A stretch of DNA of 64,000 nt, taken from the NCBI GenBank assembly GCA_963816725.1, contig CAWFMC010000014.1, positions 186,001 through 250,000 on the forward strand, given 5' to 3'. This document shows positions 24,830 to 34,046 of the stretch, one piece after another; within the stretch, counting starts at the first letter, position 1, and each line of letters starts with the position of its first letter. A program made the position numbers and the translations under genes. The stretch comes from CAVSUB01 sp963816725. GTDB lineage: Bacteria > Acidobacteriota > Vicinamibacteria > Vicinamibacterales > 2-12-FULL-66-21. The notes under the pieces were generated by a model. The model ran no database searches. It was not told where the DNA came from and was given only the letters and a program-made list of their open reading frames with translations.

Positions 24830-27800
24830 GTGACCCGCCGTCCCGCCTTCTGGCTGTTGCTGGCCCTCCTCTCGGCCGCTGCGGCCGTGACCGGCTTCTG
24901 GTATTTCCCGCAGGCCTTTTCCATCGTCGCGCTGGACATCACGATGGACCGCGATCACGCCCTGGCCGCGGCCCGGACCATCGCGGCGCGCGACCAGCTC
25001 GGGCCGCCCGGTTACCGGGAAGCCGCGTCGTTCGCGCTCGACGAGGAGGCGCAGACCTTCGTCGAGCTCGAAGGTGGCGGCAAGGCGGCGTTCACGCAGA
25101 TGCTGCGGAACGGCCTGTACTCCGCCTACACCTGGCGGGTCCGGCACTTCGCCGAGGGCCAGCCCAACGAAACGACGATCCAGTTCACGCCCGACGGACA
25201 GCCGTATGCGTTCGTCGAGCGCCTCGACGAGATGGCGCCCGGCGCGGCCTTGTCGGGCGCCGAGGCCCGCCGGATCGGCGAGGCGGCGGCGCGCGAGCGC
25301 TGGCAGGCCGATTTCACCACATATGCGCTGGTCGAACAGGGGCAGGAACGCCGGCCGGGCGGCCGCGTCGATCACACCTTCACCTACGAGCGGCCAACGC
25401 CGACCCTCAACGAAGGACGCTATCGCCTTCAACTGGTGGTTGGCGGCGACCGCCTGACCTCGGTACGCCACTTCGTGAAGATCCCGGAGGCGTTCTCGCG
25501 TCGCTACGAGAACATGCGCTCGGCCAACGAGGCGATCGGCGTGGCGTCCGCGGTCGGCATGGTGCTGCTGTATGTGTTCGGCGGAATCGGCGTCGGCCTG
25601 TTCTTCATGCTGCGCCGGCGGATGGTGGTGTGGCGGCCGGCGGTGGTCTGGGGCGTCGCGGTCGCCTTCCTGCAGGCGCTCGCGTCGATCAACGAGTGGC
25701 CGCTGATCTGGATGTCCTACGACACGGCGGTGCCGCGGACCACGTTCTTCCTCCAGCAGGCCGCGACCATCGTGGTGACGTTCCTCGGCTTCTCCGCCTT
25801 CTTCGCCCTGTCGTTCATGGCCGCCGAGACGCTCGGCCGGGCCGCGTTCGGCACTCATCCCCAGACGTGGCGGGCGTGGGGCCGCGGCCCCGGCAGTTCC
25901 ACCGCCGTCCTCGGCCGCACGGTCTCGGGCTACCTGCTGGTCTCGGTCTTCTTCGCCTACGACGTCCTGCTCTATGTGATCACCACACGCGCGTTCGGCT
26001 GGTGGTCGCCGGCGGAAGCGCTGCTCCACCCGGACGTGCTCGCGACGTATGCGCCGTGGCTGTCGGCGATCGCCAATTCGTTCCAGGCGGGCTTCTGGGA
26101 GGAGTGCCTGTTCCGGGCCGTACCGCTCGCCGGGGCCGCGCTCATCGGCGATCGCTTTGGCAAGCGGCGGCTGTTCCTCGTGATCGCCTTCGTCGTCCAG
26201 GCCCTGGTCTTCGGCGCGGGCCACGCGCCGTATCCCAACCAGCCCTCGTTCGCCCGTCCCGTCGAACTGATTCTGCCGTCGATCGGATTCGGCCTGCTCT
26301 ACCTGTACTTCGGCCTGATCCCCGGCATCGTGCTCCATTTCACGTTCGACGTGGTCTGGTTCGCACTGCCGGTCTTCATCACCGTCGCCCCGGGCATCCG
26401 GTTCCAGCAGTTCATGATCGTCGCGCTGACGCTGGTGCCGCTGTGGGTCGTCCTGTGGCGCCGCTATCTCGCCGGCGCCTGGACGACGCTGGCACCGCAG
26501 GATCGGAATGCGGCGTGGGTCCCGCCGCCGGCGCCGCCCGAACGTGCAACGGCCGCCGAAGCGCCGAGAACCGCCGCACTGAGCCCCGCTCTGCGCCGCG
26601 CCTGGCTCGGCGCAGGAGGAGTGGCGCTGCTCGTCGTGCTGGCGCTGATGCTGCGTGCCCCGCGCGAACCCATGTTCACGGCCGGGCGAACGCAGGCGGC
26701 CGAGGCCGCCCGCCAGGCGTTGGCGGCACGGGGCACGACGCTGTCGCCGCAATGGCGGTGGCTACCGGTCATCGACGACGGGTCCGGCGGTCCGCACGAG
26801 TTCGTCTCACGAACCGGCGGCGAAACGCGCCGTATCGAGTTGCTCGGGCGCTACCTGCCGGTTCCCCGCTGGCGCGTCAGGGTCGCCAACTTCGAAGGGG
26901 ACCTGGCAGAGCGGGCAGAGGAATGGACCGTCATCGTGGATCGCGGCGGCGCGCCGCAGCAGCTGCAGCACACGCTGCCGGAGAGCCGGTCCGGCGCGTC
27001 GCTGGACGAAGCGGCGGCACGGGCGATCGCACGACAGGCCTTGCGCGAGCGGGCACAGCTCGACGCCGAGCGCGGCCAGGCACGCGAGGTCTCGGCCCGT
27101 CCAGAAAAGCTGGCCGCGCGCACTGACTGGACGTTCACGTTTGCCGACACCACGATCGCCCCGCTACCGCAGGGAGAGGCGCGGATCGACGTGCGGCTGG
27201 CGGGTGACGAGATCGCCGCGGTGCGCCGTTACGTGTTCGTGCCGGAACAGTGGGAGCGGCAGGAGCGTGCGTCGGAGACGCGGTCGGTCATCGTCCGCAT
27301 CCTGGCCGGCATCCTGTTCGGCGGCCTGTTGTTGTGGGCGGCGATCATCGGAGTGATCCTCTGGAGCCGCGGCCGATACTCGCCAGTGGTGTTCCTGCTC
27401 GGGGCCGCGCTGATGCTGGTCGCCGCGGTGGCGAACGGCGCCAATGGGTTTCCGGCGATCATGGCCTCGCTCTCGACCGCGCAGCCGCTTCCGCTGCAGA
27501 TCGGCGCGGTGGCGGGCGTGGGTCTCGTGGGTCTCGGGATCACCGCGGCCCTTGTCGGTCTCGCGCTGGGTGCGTTGCCCAAGACGCTCACCAGCCTGCC
27601 ACGGCTGCCCGCTGCAGATGCGCTTCCGCTCGGCCTTGCGGCCGGGGCGCTCGCCGCGGCGGTGGGCGCCGCGAGCAGCTGGCTGCGCACGCCGTCATGG
27701 GCGCCGGACGCCGACCTGACCTCGCTCAATTCCTTCGTTCCATTTGCCGACCTGGTGCTCGATCCGATCCCCGGCTTCCTGACCCGCCTCGCGGTCCTGC

Positions 27801-28195
27801 TCGCGCTATTCGTGATCGTGGACCGCATCACCCATGGCTGGACTCGCCTGCGAGTGGTTTCCGCGGTCGTCCTGCTCGCCGTCGGGATGATTGCGTCGGG
27901 GCCGCCGGTCGGGGGACCGATGACCGCCTGGCTGATCGCGGCGCTCGTAACCGGCGCCGCCGTGTCCGGGATCTATGCCGGTCTGCTGCGGCTGGACCTG
28001 TCGATGATCCCGCTGGCGCTCGGCGCATCCGGCGCGCTGGGCGCGCTCGCGCGCGGGTGGCCGCGGCCGTTTCCCGGCGCGCTGCCCGCCTCGTTCAGCG
28101 CGGCGGTGCTCGTCTTCGCTCTTGGGTGGCTCTGGTTCCGCGTGCTGCGGCGGCACACGGCTGTTCCCCACGTAGCCGCCGCGACAACCAGCTGA
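24830..28195 (+). CDS. CPBP family intramembrane metalloprotease with duplicated accessory domain
   Basis: The product is 1121 aa, several times longer than a simple CPBP (Abi/CAAX-like) protease. Order of parts: an N-terminal membrane anchor; an extracytoplasmic alpha/beta domain (about 40-215); a multi-helix CPBP core with E424-E425-x3-R429 in FWEECLFRAVPL, H465 in GAGHAPYPN, and H503/D507 in LHFTFDVVW; a linker; a second anchor near 600-620; a second copy of the accessory domain (about 635-815, for example TDWTFTFADTT matching VDHTFTYERPT); and a second polytopic region without the catalytic motifs. Start GTG 24830 follows a TAGAAT box. The substrate is unknown. It is divergent from the TetR-regulated exporter. 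Confidence 0.85.
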   Translation: MTRRPAFWLLLALLSAAAAVTGFWYFPQAFSIVALDITMDRDHALAAARTIAARDQLGPPGYREAASFALDEEAQTFVELEGGGKAAFTQMLRNGLYSAYTWRVRHFAEGQPNETTIQFTPDGQPYAFVERLDEMAPGAALSGAEARRIGEAAARERWQADFTTYALVEQGQERRPGGRVDHTFTYERPTPTLNEGRYRLQLVVGGDRLTSVRHFVKIPEAFSRRYENMRSANEAIGVASAVGMVLLYVFGGIGVGLFFMLRRRMVVWRPAVVWGVAVAFLQALASINEWPLIWMSYDTAVPRTTFFLQQAATIVVTFLGFSAFFALSFMAAETLGRAAFGTHPQTWRAWGRGPGSSTAVLGRTVSGYLLVSVFFAYDVLLYVITTRAFGWWSPAEALLHPDVLATYAPWLSAIANSFQAGFWEECLFRAVPLAGAALIGDRFGKRRLFLVIAFVVQALVFGAGHAPYPNQPSFARPVELILPSIGFGLLYLYFGLIPGIVLHFTFDVVWFALPVFITVAPGIRFQQFMIVALTLVPLWVVLWRRYLAGAWTTLAPQDRNAAWVPPPAPPERATAAEAPRTAALSPALRRAWLGAGGVALLVVLALMLRAPREPMFTAGRTQAAEAARQALAARGTTLSPQWRWLPVIDDGSGGPHEFVSRTGGETRRIELLGRYLPVPRWRVRVANFEGDLAERAEEWTVIVDRGGAPQQLQHTLPESRSGASLDEAAARAIARQALRERAQLDAERGQAREVSARPEKLAARTDWTFTFADTTIAPLPQGEARIDVRLAGDEIAAVRRYVFVPEQWERQERASETRSVIVRILAGILFGGLLLWAAIIGVILWSRGRYSPVVFLLGAALMLVAAVANGANGFPAIMASLSTAQPLPLQIGAVAGVGLVGLGITAALVGLALGALPKTLTSLPRLPAADALPLGLAAGALAAAVGAASSWLRTPSWAPDADLTSLNSFVPFADLVLDPIPGFLTRLAVLLALFVIVDRITHGWTRLRVVSAVVLLAVGMIASGPPVGGPMTAWLIAALVTGAAVSGIYAGLLRLDLSMIPLALGASGALGALARGWPRPFPGALPASFSAAVLVFALGWLWFRVLRRHTAVPHVAAATTS

Positions 28196-28404
28196 CGGCG
28201 TGCGGGCCAACCGGATGGTGCCGGCGACGTCCGGTGGACATTTTTCCGTCGCAGCTGCCGCGCGGAACTCCGGCCACCAGAAACGCGTCCACTTGGGAAC
28301 CGTCAGTTGTTTCAGCCCCGCACTCGGGTGAGGCCGGCGATCGCGTGACTCGTAAGCCGTGAGCTCTCGGCCTGAATTGGGTATCATCTGCGGGCGAACC
28401 CGAC

Positions 28405-29421
28405 ATGAGCGAAACCGAGCGTCTCGAAGCGCTGCGCCGCTACCGGATCCTCGACACCCAACCGGAGCAGGCATTCGACGACCTGACGCTGCTCGCCTCT
28501 TACGTCTGCGAGACGCCGATCGCCTTGATCACGCTGGTCGACGCGGATCGCCAATGGTTCAAGTCCAAGATCGGCATTTCGGCGACCGAGACCTCGCGCA
28601 GCGTTTCGTTCTGTTCACACGCCATCCAGCAGACCGGCCTGTACATCGTCGCCGACGCGGCCACTCATGAGAGGTTCCGCGAGAACCCGTTCGTGACCGG
28701 CGACCCCAACATCCGGTTCTACGCCGGGGCGCCGCTCATCACACCCGAGGGTCAGGCGCTCGGCACGCTGTGCGTGATCGATAGCGTGCCCCGGACCCTC
28801 AACCCGGCACAGATCGACGCGTTGGAGGCCCTCAAACGGCAGGTCCAGGCGCAGCTCGAGCTCCGCGTGAACCTCCTCGAGCTCGGTAAGGCGCTGGCGC
28901 AGCGCGACCGCGCCGAGGCCGAGCAGCGCGCGCTCATCGGGCGGCTCCAGGCCTCACTCGACGGCCTGAACAAACTGGGGGCGCTCCTCCCCTACACATC
29001 GGTGTGTGAGCTGAACATGGTGATCCCCGCGGATCCGAAAGCCATTCCGACGATCACCGACGGCGTCAACCACCTGCTCGACTCGAAAGGCTGGCCCGAG
29101 CGCGAGATCATGGCGGTGGAGCTCGCCATCCAGGAGGCGCTTGCGAACGGCATCCGTCATGGTTGCCAAAATGACCCGAGCCGCCACGTCCAGTGCACCG
29201 TGGCGATCGAGCAGTCGGGCCAGGTCACGGTGGTTGTGCGGGACCCGGGGACGGGATTCGACGCGTCGAGCGTGCCCGACCCGCTCGATCCTGCCAACGT
29301 CATGAAGACCGGCGGCCGGGGCGTGTTCCTGATCAACCGGCTGATGGACGACGTGAGCTTCACGGACGGCGGCCGTGAAGTGCAGATGCGCAAGCGTCGA
29401 TCGGGCGACGTCCATCACTGA
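28405..29421 (+). CDS. GAF-domain protein with RsbW-like histidine-kinase-type ATPase domain
   Basis: The product is 338 aa. Residues 1-25 carry the ERLEALRRYRILDTQPEQAFDD motif common before GAF domains. The GAF domain spans about 25-150 (ALITLVDADRQWFKSK, SFCSHAI, FYAGAPLITPEGQALGTLCV). A short coiled coil (about 150-185) leads to a GHKL ATPase of the anti-sigma/RsbW type (about 205-335), with N-box ELAIQEALANGIRHG, G1 VRDPGTGFD and G2 GGRGVFLINRL. No phospho-accepting histidine domain is present, so it is more likely a switch kinase that phosphorylates an anti-sigma antagonist than a sensor histidine kinase. A TATCAT box lies 17 nt before the ATG. The 200 bp upstream hold nothing else I can name. 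Confidence 0.82.
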   Translation: MSETERLEALRRYRILDTQPEQAFDDLTLLASYVCETPIALITLVDADRQWFKSKIGISATETSRSVSFCSHAIQQTGLYIVADAATHERFRENPFVTGDPNIRFYAGAPLITPEGQALGTLCVIDSVPRTLNPAQIDALEALKRQVQAQLELRVNLLELGKALAQRDRAEAEQRALIGRLQASLDGLNKLGALLPYTSVCELNMVIPADPKAIPTITDGVNHLLDSKGWPEREIMAVELAIQEALANGIRHGCQNDPSRHVQCTVAIEQSGQVTVVVRDPGTGFDASSVPDPLDPANVMKTGGRGVFLINRLMDDVSFTDGGREVQMRKRRSGDVHH

Positions 29422-29471
29422 CGCTGACGCTGCGACGGCAGGACAGGGACGTAAAGATGGTGTAGTTCTAT

Positions 29472-29629
29472 GGTTCGATAGGTTCGACGGTTCGACAGGT
29501 GCTGGTTCTCAGGTTCGCCGGTTCAAAGGTTCGGAACCGGTACGACAGTCTCAGAACCACTCGAACCTTGGAACGCGCACCCGTCGAACCATCGAACCTA
29601 TCGAACCTATCGAACCCATCGAACCCTAC
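29472..29629. repeat. GGTTCGA / TCGAACC fold-back array
   Basis: The left arm has GGTTCGA units (GGTTCGATAGGTTCGACGG and on), and the right arm has TCGAACC units (CATCGAACCTATCGAACC repeated). The two arms are complementary and the whole forms a hairpin of about 150 bp. A GAACGCGCACC core interrupts the right arm, as in the array at 35131. It lies between convergent genes, and the kinase gene's TAG stop is at its edge (29626-29628), so it could end transcription from both sides. Confidence 0.85.
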
Positions 29630-32600
29630 CGTAAGGTCTCGATCAACCCCTTTGCCTCGATAAGGTCCCGCGTCTGGTGTCCCTCGGTGAACCAGCCGTA
29701 GATCTCTGACAGCATGGCCCGCCCGTCCATCGTCCGCGAGGATCGCTGGAGCAGGCGAGCGAGCCCCGTGGTCGCCCGCAGCTCCAGAGACTTGGCGCCC
29801 TGAGCCCGGGCAAAATCGATGGCCGCGATGAAGCTGCGCTCCGAGCCCTCGAGGTCGCCGGTCAGGCGGAGCAGCTCGCCACGCAGGCGATGCAGTTCGG
29901 CGAGATAGAAGCGCTCGAGCCCGCGCTCGGACGCATCGAAGCCGTCCTGGACGGCGCGGAGGCCTTCCTCCGGCCGATCCGCCTTGAGCAGTGCTTCGGC
30001 GAGATGGGCCAGGAACGTCGGCCGCAGCAGTCCGGCGTACATCCGCTCCTGCACCGCCAGACTGTCGCGCAGCTGGGCGACCCCGTCGTCCACGCGTCCG
30101 AGGTCGGCGAACGCCAGCGCCTGATAGCACCGGCCCCACTCGACTTCCTGGGCCAGCCCGTACTCGCTGCAGATGGCGATCATCTCGTCGCCGAGGAACA
30201 CCGCCTCGGCCGCCTCGCCGCGCAGGAGGTGGATGTTCTCGGCCAGCGCGACGGCGAACACGATGCTGATCGGATGTTTCAGGCTGCGCGCGAGGGTGAC
30301 GGTGGCCTGGATCCGCGAGAGCGACTGGTCAGGGTAGCCAAGGAACCACAGCGGCCGCACCGACAAGGCGCGCACGATCATCCCCGGGTCGAGGCCGAAC
30401 CGCGAGATGAACGACAGGTGTTGATCGGGGTGGTGCAGCGCCAGCGCCTTTTCGGCGTGTTCGTTCGAGCGAACCGTGTGGCCGAGGAACTCGTTCACCG
30501 AGGCCATCATCTGGTGCGCCGCGACGAGGTTCGCCGGGTCGCCGGTCTCGTTGGCTTGGGCCAGGAGCTGTTCGGCCAGCGTCTCGAAGACCCGCAGATC
30601 GCCGCGGATGGCGTGGAACAGGGTCAGTCCCCAGAGCACCGGAAACAGCTCCGGCGCATTGCCCAGCTGCTGACAGAGCTGCCGCGCGCGCAGATACGGC
30701 TTCTCGACCTCGGGCGCGGCCCACCCCTGAATCGATCGCAGTGACAAGCCCAGAATCAGCTGCAAGCCGAGCTCGACCTGCATGCGCGCCGCATCCTCGG
30801 GCACTGACTCGAGCGCCCGCAGCGCGCGGCGCGAAAGCGTCACGGCTTCCCGGAAGGCGAACAGCCCGGCGGCATGGCGCGCCGCGGCGAAGAACTGGTT
30901 GGCGGCGGCGCCGAAGTCGCGCGCCGCTTCGAACAGGATGCCGAGCTGCGCGGCACCGGCGGTGACGTCGGGCCCCTGATGGCGGACCAGCGCGTGGGCC
31001 ACCTTGCCGCTCATCGCCGCCCGCCGCGTCGGCTGGAGCGTGGCGTAGAGCGTGTTCTGGTAGAGGATGTGGACGAACCGGTAGCGCAGCGTCAACGCCC
31101 GATCGGGGAACTCGTGCTCTCCCACCAGCTTCACGAACACGTGGATCCGATCCAGCACTTCGAGGTGCTCCTCGACGTCCGCCGCATCGACCGCCAGGGC
31201 TTCGCTGACGATCGTCGAATCGAATTCGTGCCCTTGCACGCTGGCCGCAACCAGCAGCCGGCGATCGTGCTCGTCGAGCCGCTCGATCTTGCGCGCAATC
31301 ATGCTCCGCACCGACTCCGGCAGCTCGCGCTCGACGTCGGCGAGCGTCCGCGCCAGCGACCACACGCCGTCGGTCTTCGCGATGACGTGGCGGTCGCGGA
31401 GGTAGCGCAGCAAATCCACCATGAACAGCGGGTTGCCTTCGGTACGGGCGTGAATCAGCTCGGCCAACTCGCCGGGCAGCTGGTGCTCGGGGAACTCAAT
31501 CGCGAGGTACCGCTCGACGTCCTGGTGAGCGAGAAATTCGAGCGGCAGCTCCGCCAGCAGGCCGCGCGACTGGAGGTCGCTGCGGATCTGCAGGAACGCG
31601 TGCTGGAGGACCGCCATCTCGGACGGCCGGTAGGTGCCGAGGACCAGCACCCGCGCGCCCTCGAAGCGGGCGGTCAGGTAATTCAGGAGGTCGATCGTCG
31701 AGATGTCGGCCCAGTGGAGGTCGTCGAAGAACACGACCAGCGGCCGCACCCGCGAGATCTCGAGGAACAGTGCGGCCAGCTCGCGCTTGATCCGTTCCTG
31801 CGAGGCCGTGCGGACGTCGGCTCTGAGTTGTTCCGTCGAGGATCCGTCAGACGTCAGCCGGGCGACATTGAAGAACCAGGTCGGGGCGGTGACCCGCATC
31901 AACTCCGAGAACGACTCCCCGCTCGCAGGATGCATCAACCCCTCGAGCGCCTCGAGGACCGGGAGGTAGGCTTCAGATCCGGCGAGCCGCTCGGAACACC
32001 GGCCGCGCGCGATCACCGGCCGGTACGGCCCGACCTCGATCTCCGCGAGGAAGTCCTCGACCAGCACCGTCTTGCCCATGCCGGGCTCCCCGGTCACGGT
32101 GATGAAGCCGCTTTCGCCGGCGGCCGCCTGGAGAAACGCCCCGCGCAGCTGTTGACGCTCCTCCTCGCGGCCGACCGTCGTGCGCCGCGTCATCACCGCC
32201 GCGGAGGCCGCCGCGATCGTGCCGCGGCTGCCCATGGCCGCCAGCTCACGATCGATCTCCGCCGCCGGCGGCCGCCGTGCGGGATCCTTCGCGAGCATCC
32301 GCAGAATCAACCCCTCGAGCATCGGCGGGACGTTCGGGTTGATCCGGGTCGGCGCAGGCGGATGCTGGGCCACGATCGCCGCCATCACCGCGAAGCTCGA
32401 GCCGCCCTCGAACGGGCGGCGCCCGGTGAGCAGCTCGTACAGCACCGTCCCGAACGAGAACACGTCGGAAGCTGGATCGATCGGCTTTCCTTCCGCCTGC
32501 TCGGGGGACATGTAGGCGGCGGTGCCCAGGATCGTGCCCGGCGCCGTGGCCACGTCGGTCGTCGTGGTGGTCGCGGGCTCGGGCTGGTCGGCCGTCATCA

Positions 32601-33066
32601 TCCGGGCCAGCCCGAAGTCCAGCACCTTGACGTAGCCGTCGGCGCGGACCATCACGTTCTCGGGCTTGATATCCCGATGGACGATACCGGCGGCATGGGC
32701 GGAGGCCAGGGCGCGGGCAATCTGCCGGGCGATCTCGGTCGCGGCCTCCACCGAGATCCGCTCCTCGATGACGGCGCGGAGCGTCCGCCCCTCGATCAAC
32801 TCCTGCGCGAGGTAGTGGTCACCCGACGGCGTCACGCCGACTTCATAGATCGTGACGATGTTGGGGTGGTTGAGGGCGGAGGCGGCGCGGGCCTCGCGGA
32901 GGAAGCGATCGACCGCGCCGGCGCGGCCGGCGTCCTGGACGATTTTCACCGCGACATAGCGCCCCAGCCGGGAGTCGAGCCCCTGGTAGACTTCGCCCAT
33001 GCCGCCGCGCCCAAGCAACGCGTCGATCCGGTAAGGCCCGATCAGCGTGCCCAGCACGTCGCCCAC
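29626..33066 (-). CDS. Serine/threonine protein kinase with AAA-ATPase and TPR-like C-terminus
   Basis: The product is 1146 aa. Residues 12-275 are a Pkn-type kinase: glycine loop GRGGMGEVY (19-27), Lys41 in VAVKIV, catalytic HRDIKPEN with D132, and DFG at 150-152. A second module from about 297 is an STAND/AAA-type ATPase: VGREEER, Walker A GEPGMGKT (326-333) and Walker B LVVFFDDLHWAD. The remaining 600 residues are helical and TPR-like, with no cyclase or DNA-binding domain. No transmembrane helix is seen, so it is cytosolic. Start GTG 33066 lies 8 bp after the acetoacetate decarboxylase-like gene, implying co-transcription. The target is unknown. The plus-strand frame opposite it is a shadow. 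Confidence 0.87.
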   Translation of the reverse strand: MGDVLGTLIGPYRIDALLGRGGMGEVYQGLDSRLGRYVAVKIVQDAGRAGAVDRFLREARAASALNHPNIVTIYEVGVTPSGDHYLAQELIEGRTLRAVIEERISVEAATEIARQIARALASAHAAGIVHRDIKPENVMVRADGYVKVLDFGLARMMTADQPEPATTTTTDVATAPGTILGTAAYMSPEQAEGKPIDPASDVFSFGTVLYELLTGRRPFEGGSSFAVMAAIVAQHPPAPTRINPNVPPMLEGLILRMLAKDPARRPPAAEIDRELAAMGSRGTIAAASAAVMTRRTTVGREEERQQLRGAFLQAAAGESGFITVTGEPGMGKTVLVEDFLAEIEVGPYRPVIARGRCSERLAGSEAYLPVLEALEGLMHPASGESFSELMRVTAPTWFFNVARLTSDGSSTEQLRADVRTASQERIKRELAALFLEISRVRPLVVFFDDLHWADISTIDLLNYLTARFEGARVLVLGTYRPSEMAVLQHAFLQIRSDLQSRGLLAELPLEFLAHQDVERYLAIEFPEHQLPGELAELIHARTEGNPLFMVDLLRYLRDRHVIAKTDGVWSLARTLADVERELPESVRSMIARKIERLDEHDRRLLVAASVQGHEFDSTIVSEALAVDAADVEEHLEVLDRIHVFVKLVGEHEFPDRALTLRYRFVHILYQNTLYATLQPTRRAAMSGKVAHALVRHQGPDVTAGAAQLGILFEAARDFGAAANQFFAAARHAAGLFAFREAVTLSRRALRALESVPEDAARMQVELGLQLILGLSLRSIQGWAAPEVEKPYLRARQLCQQLGNAPELFPVLWGLTLFHAIRGDLRVFETLAEQLLAQANETGDPANLVAAHQMMASVNEFLGHTVRSNEHAEKALALHHPDQHLSFISRFGLDPGMIVRALSVRPLWFLGYPDQSLSRIQATVTLARSLKHPISIVFAVALAENIHLLRGEAAEAVFLGDEMIAICSEYGLAQEVEWGRCYQALAFADLGRVDDGVAQLRDSLAVQERMYAGLLRPTFLAHLAEALLKADRPEEGLRAVQDGFDASERGLERFYLAELHRLRGELLRLTGDLEGSERSFIAAIDFARAQGAKSLELRATTGLARLLQRSSRTMDGRAMLSEIYGWFTEGHQTRDLIEAKGLIETLR

Positions 33067-33074
33067 GATGGTGC

Positions 33075-33875
33075 TTAGAAATCTTCGAGAACGGTGACCT
33101 GGGTGATCTTCATGCGCCCGCGGAAGAGCGCCACCCCCGGGGTACTGCGTTCGAGATCGGTTTGCGGCTTGGGGTTCATCGGCGGCATCTGCTGCAGGAT
33201 TGGCAGACTGTGATACGGGTTCAACGCCGAGTTGCCGTTGAAGTGCAGCATGCCGCGGGCCGACCAGAACGACCCGCCGTAGAGATCCCACACGGTTTCG
33301 ATCAACTGGCAAACCGACGGTGTCGCCGGATCGACCGGGTTCGGGATCACCCGCAGCGAATAGAACGTCGTCGGGTGATCGTCGGGGCCCTCGACTGGCT
33401 GCATCGGATCCAGCTCGCCGGTGCAGATCGGCAGGCCGGTCGGCGACTCGAGCGTGCTCAGGAAGGTCGAGCCTTCGACGAAGGAGATGTTTCCGAGCTT
33501 CTTCGGAAACCCGCCGATCTCGCGCCCGGCGCACATCGCCTGATCGCTCGTGACGTGCAGCCGGACCGCGTAGGCCCCCGGCTTCCCCTTGTAGGTGACG
33601 ACCAGCGTCTGCGCCACTTCGTTGTAGGCGCCGATATTCGAGAACGGATACTTCGCGAAGACCACCTGCGCGATCGCATACTTGCCCCCGGGATCTCCCG
33701 GGATCAGCTCGAACTGCGAGGGCAGCAGCGCCGCGGCCGCGGCCGCGTCGGTCAGGTACGGAAAGGCGAGGATCCGGACGTCTTCGTAATACAGCGGAAA
33801 CGGCGTGTACAACGGCGCGTCTATCGGCAAGGCGTAGCCGAAGTGGTTTTTCGTGAGCTGGCCTGACTGCGGCAT
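33075..33875 (-). CDS. Acetoacetate decarboxylase family protein
   Basis: The product is 266 aa, the usual size. The beta-cone fold is indicated by YYEDVRILAFPYLTD, FSNIGAYNEVAQTLVVTYKG and the active-site segment EIGGFPKKLGNISF, whose first or second Lys forms the Schiff base in true decarboxylases. Family members decarboxylate acetoacetate or carry out other Schiff-base reactions on beta-keto acids in secondary metabolism, so the substrate is open. I chose ATG 33875 (MPQSGQLTKNHFGYA); the frame extends to 33947 without conserved sequence. It directly precedes the kinase gene. Confidence 0.85.
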   Translation of the reverse strand: MPQSGQLTKNHFGYALPIDAPLYTPFPLYYEDVRILAFPYLTDAAAAAALLPSQFELIPGDPGGKYAIAQVVFAKYPFSNIGAYNEVAQTLVVTYKGKPGAYAVRLHVTSDQAMCAGREIGGFPKKLGNISFVEGSTFLSTLESPTGLPICTGELDPMQPVEGPDDHPTTFYSLRVIPNPVDPATPSVCQLIETVWDLYGGSFWSARGMLHFNGNSALNPYHSLPILQQMPPMNPKPQTDLERSTPGVALFRGRMKITQVTVLEDF

Positions 33876-34046
33876 TGGGCAACCATAGCGTTTGGCTGAG
33901 CAGCCGTCAACGGTGGAGCTGGGAATCCGTGGGCATCCAGAGTGCAAAACACGCCGCTCTTCGTCCAGTCCTCGGCGCCGTCACGCTGCGGCGGGTGGCT
34001 GGCGTGACCAGCGCCGTAGGCCGGCGTGCTAGGATGTGCGCCGCTC

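Noticed and set aside
24161..26752. Minus-strand 863-codon frame spanning the ABC ATPase and the protease
   Set aside because: It joins antisense of the protease to an out-of-frame reading of the ATPase; composition is Arg/Glu/His-rich and no motif is present.
29626..33066. Adenylate/guanylate cyclase or LuxR-type output domain on the kinase protein
   Set aside because: The ATPase and TPR-like parts resemble those of cyclase- and LuxR-linked STAND proteins, but no cyclase catalytic segment or C-terminal helix-turn-helix is present.
30874..33078. Plus-strand 734-codon frame over the kinase gene
   Set aside because: The opposite strand carries complete kinase and ATPase motifs; this frame is its antisense shadow.
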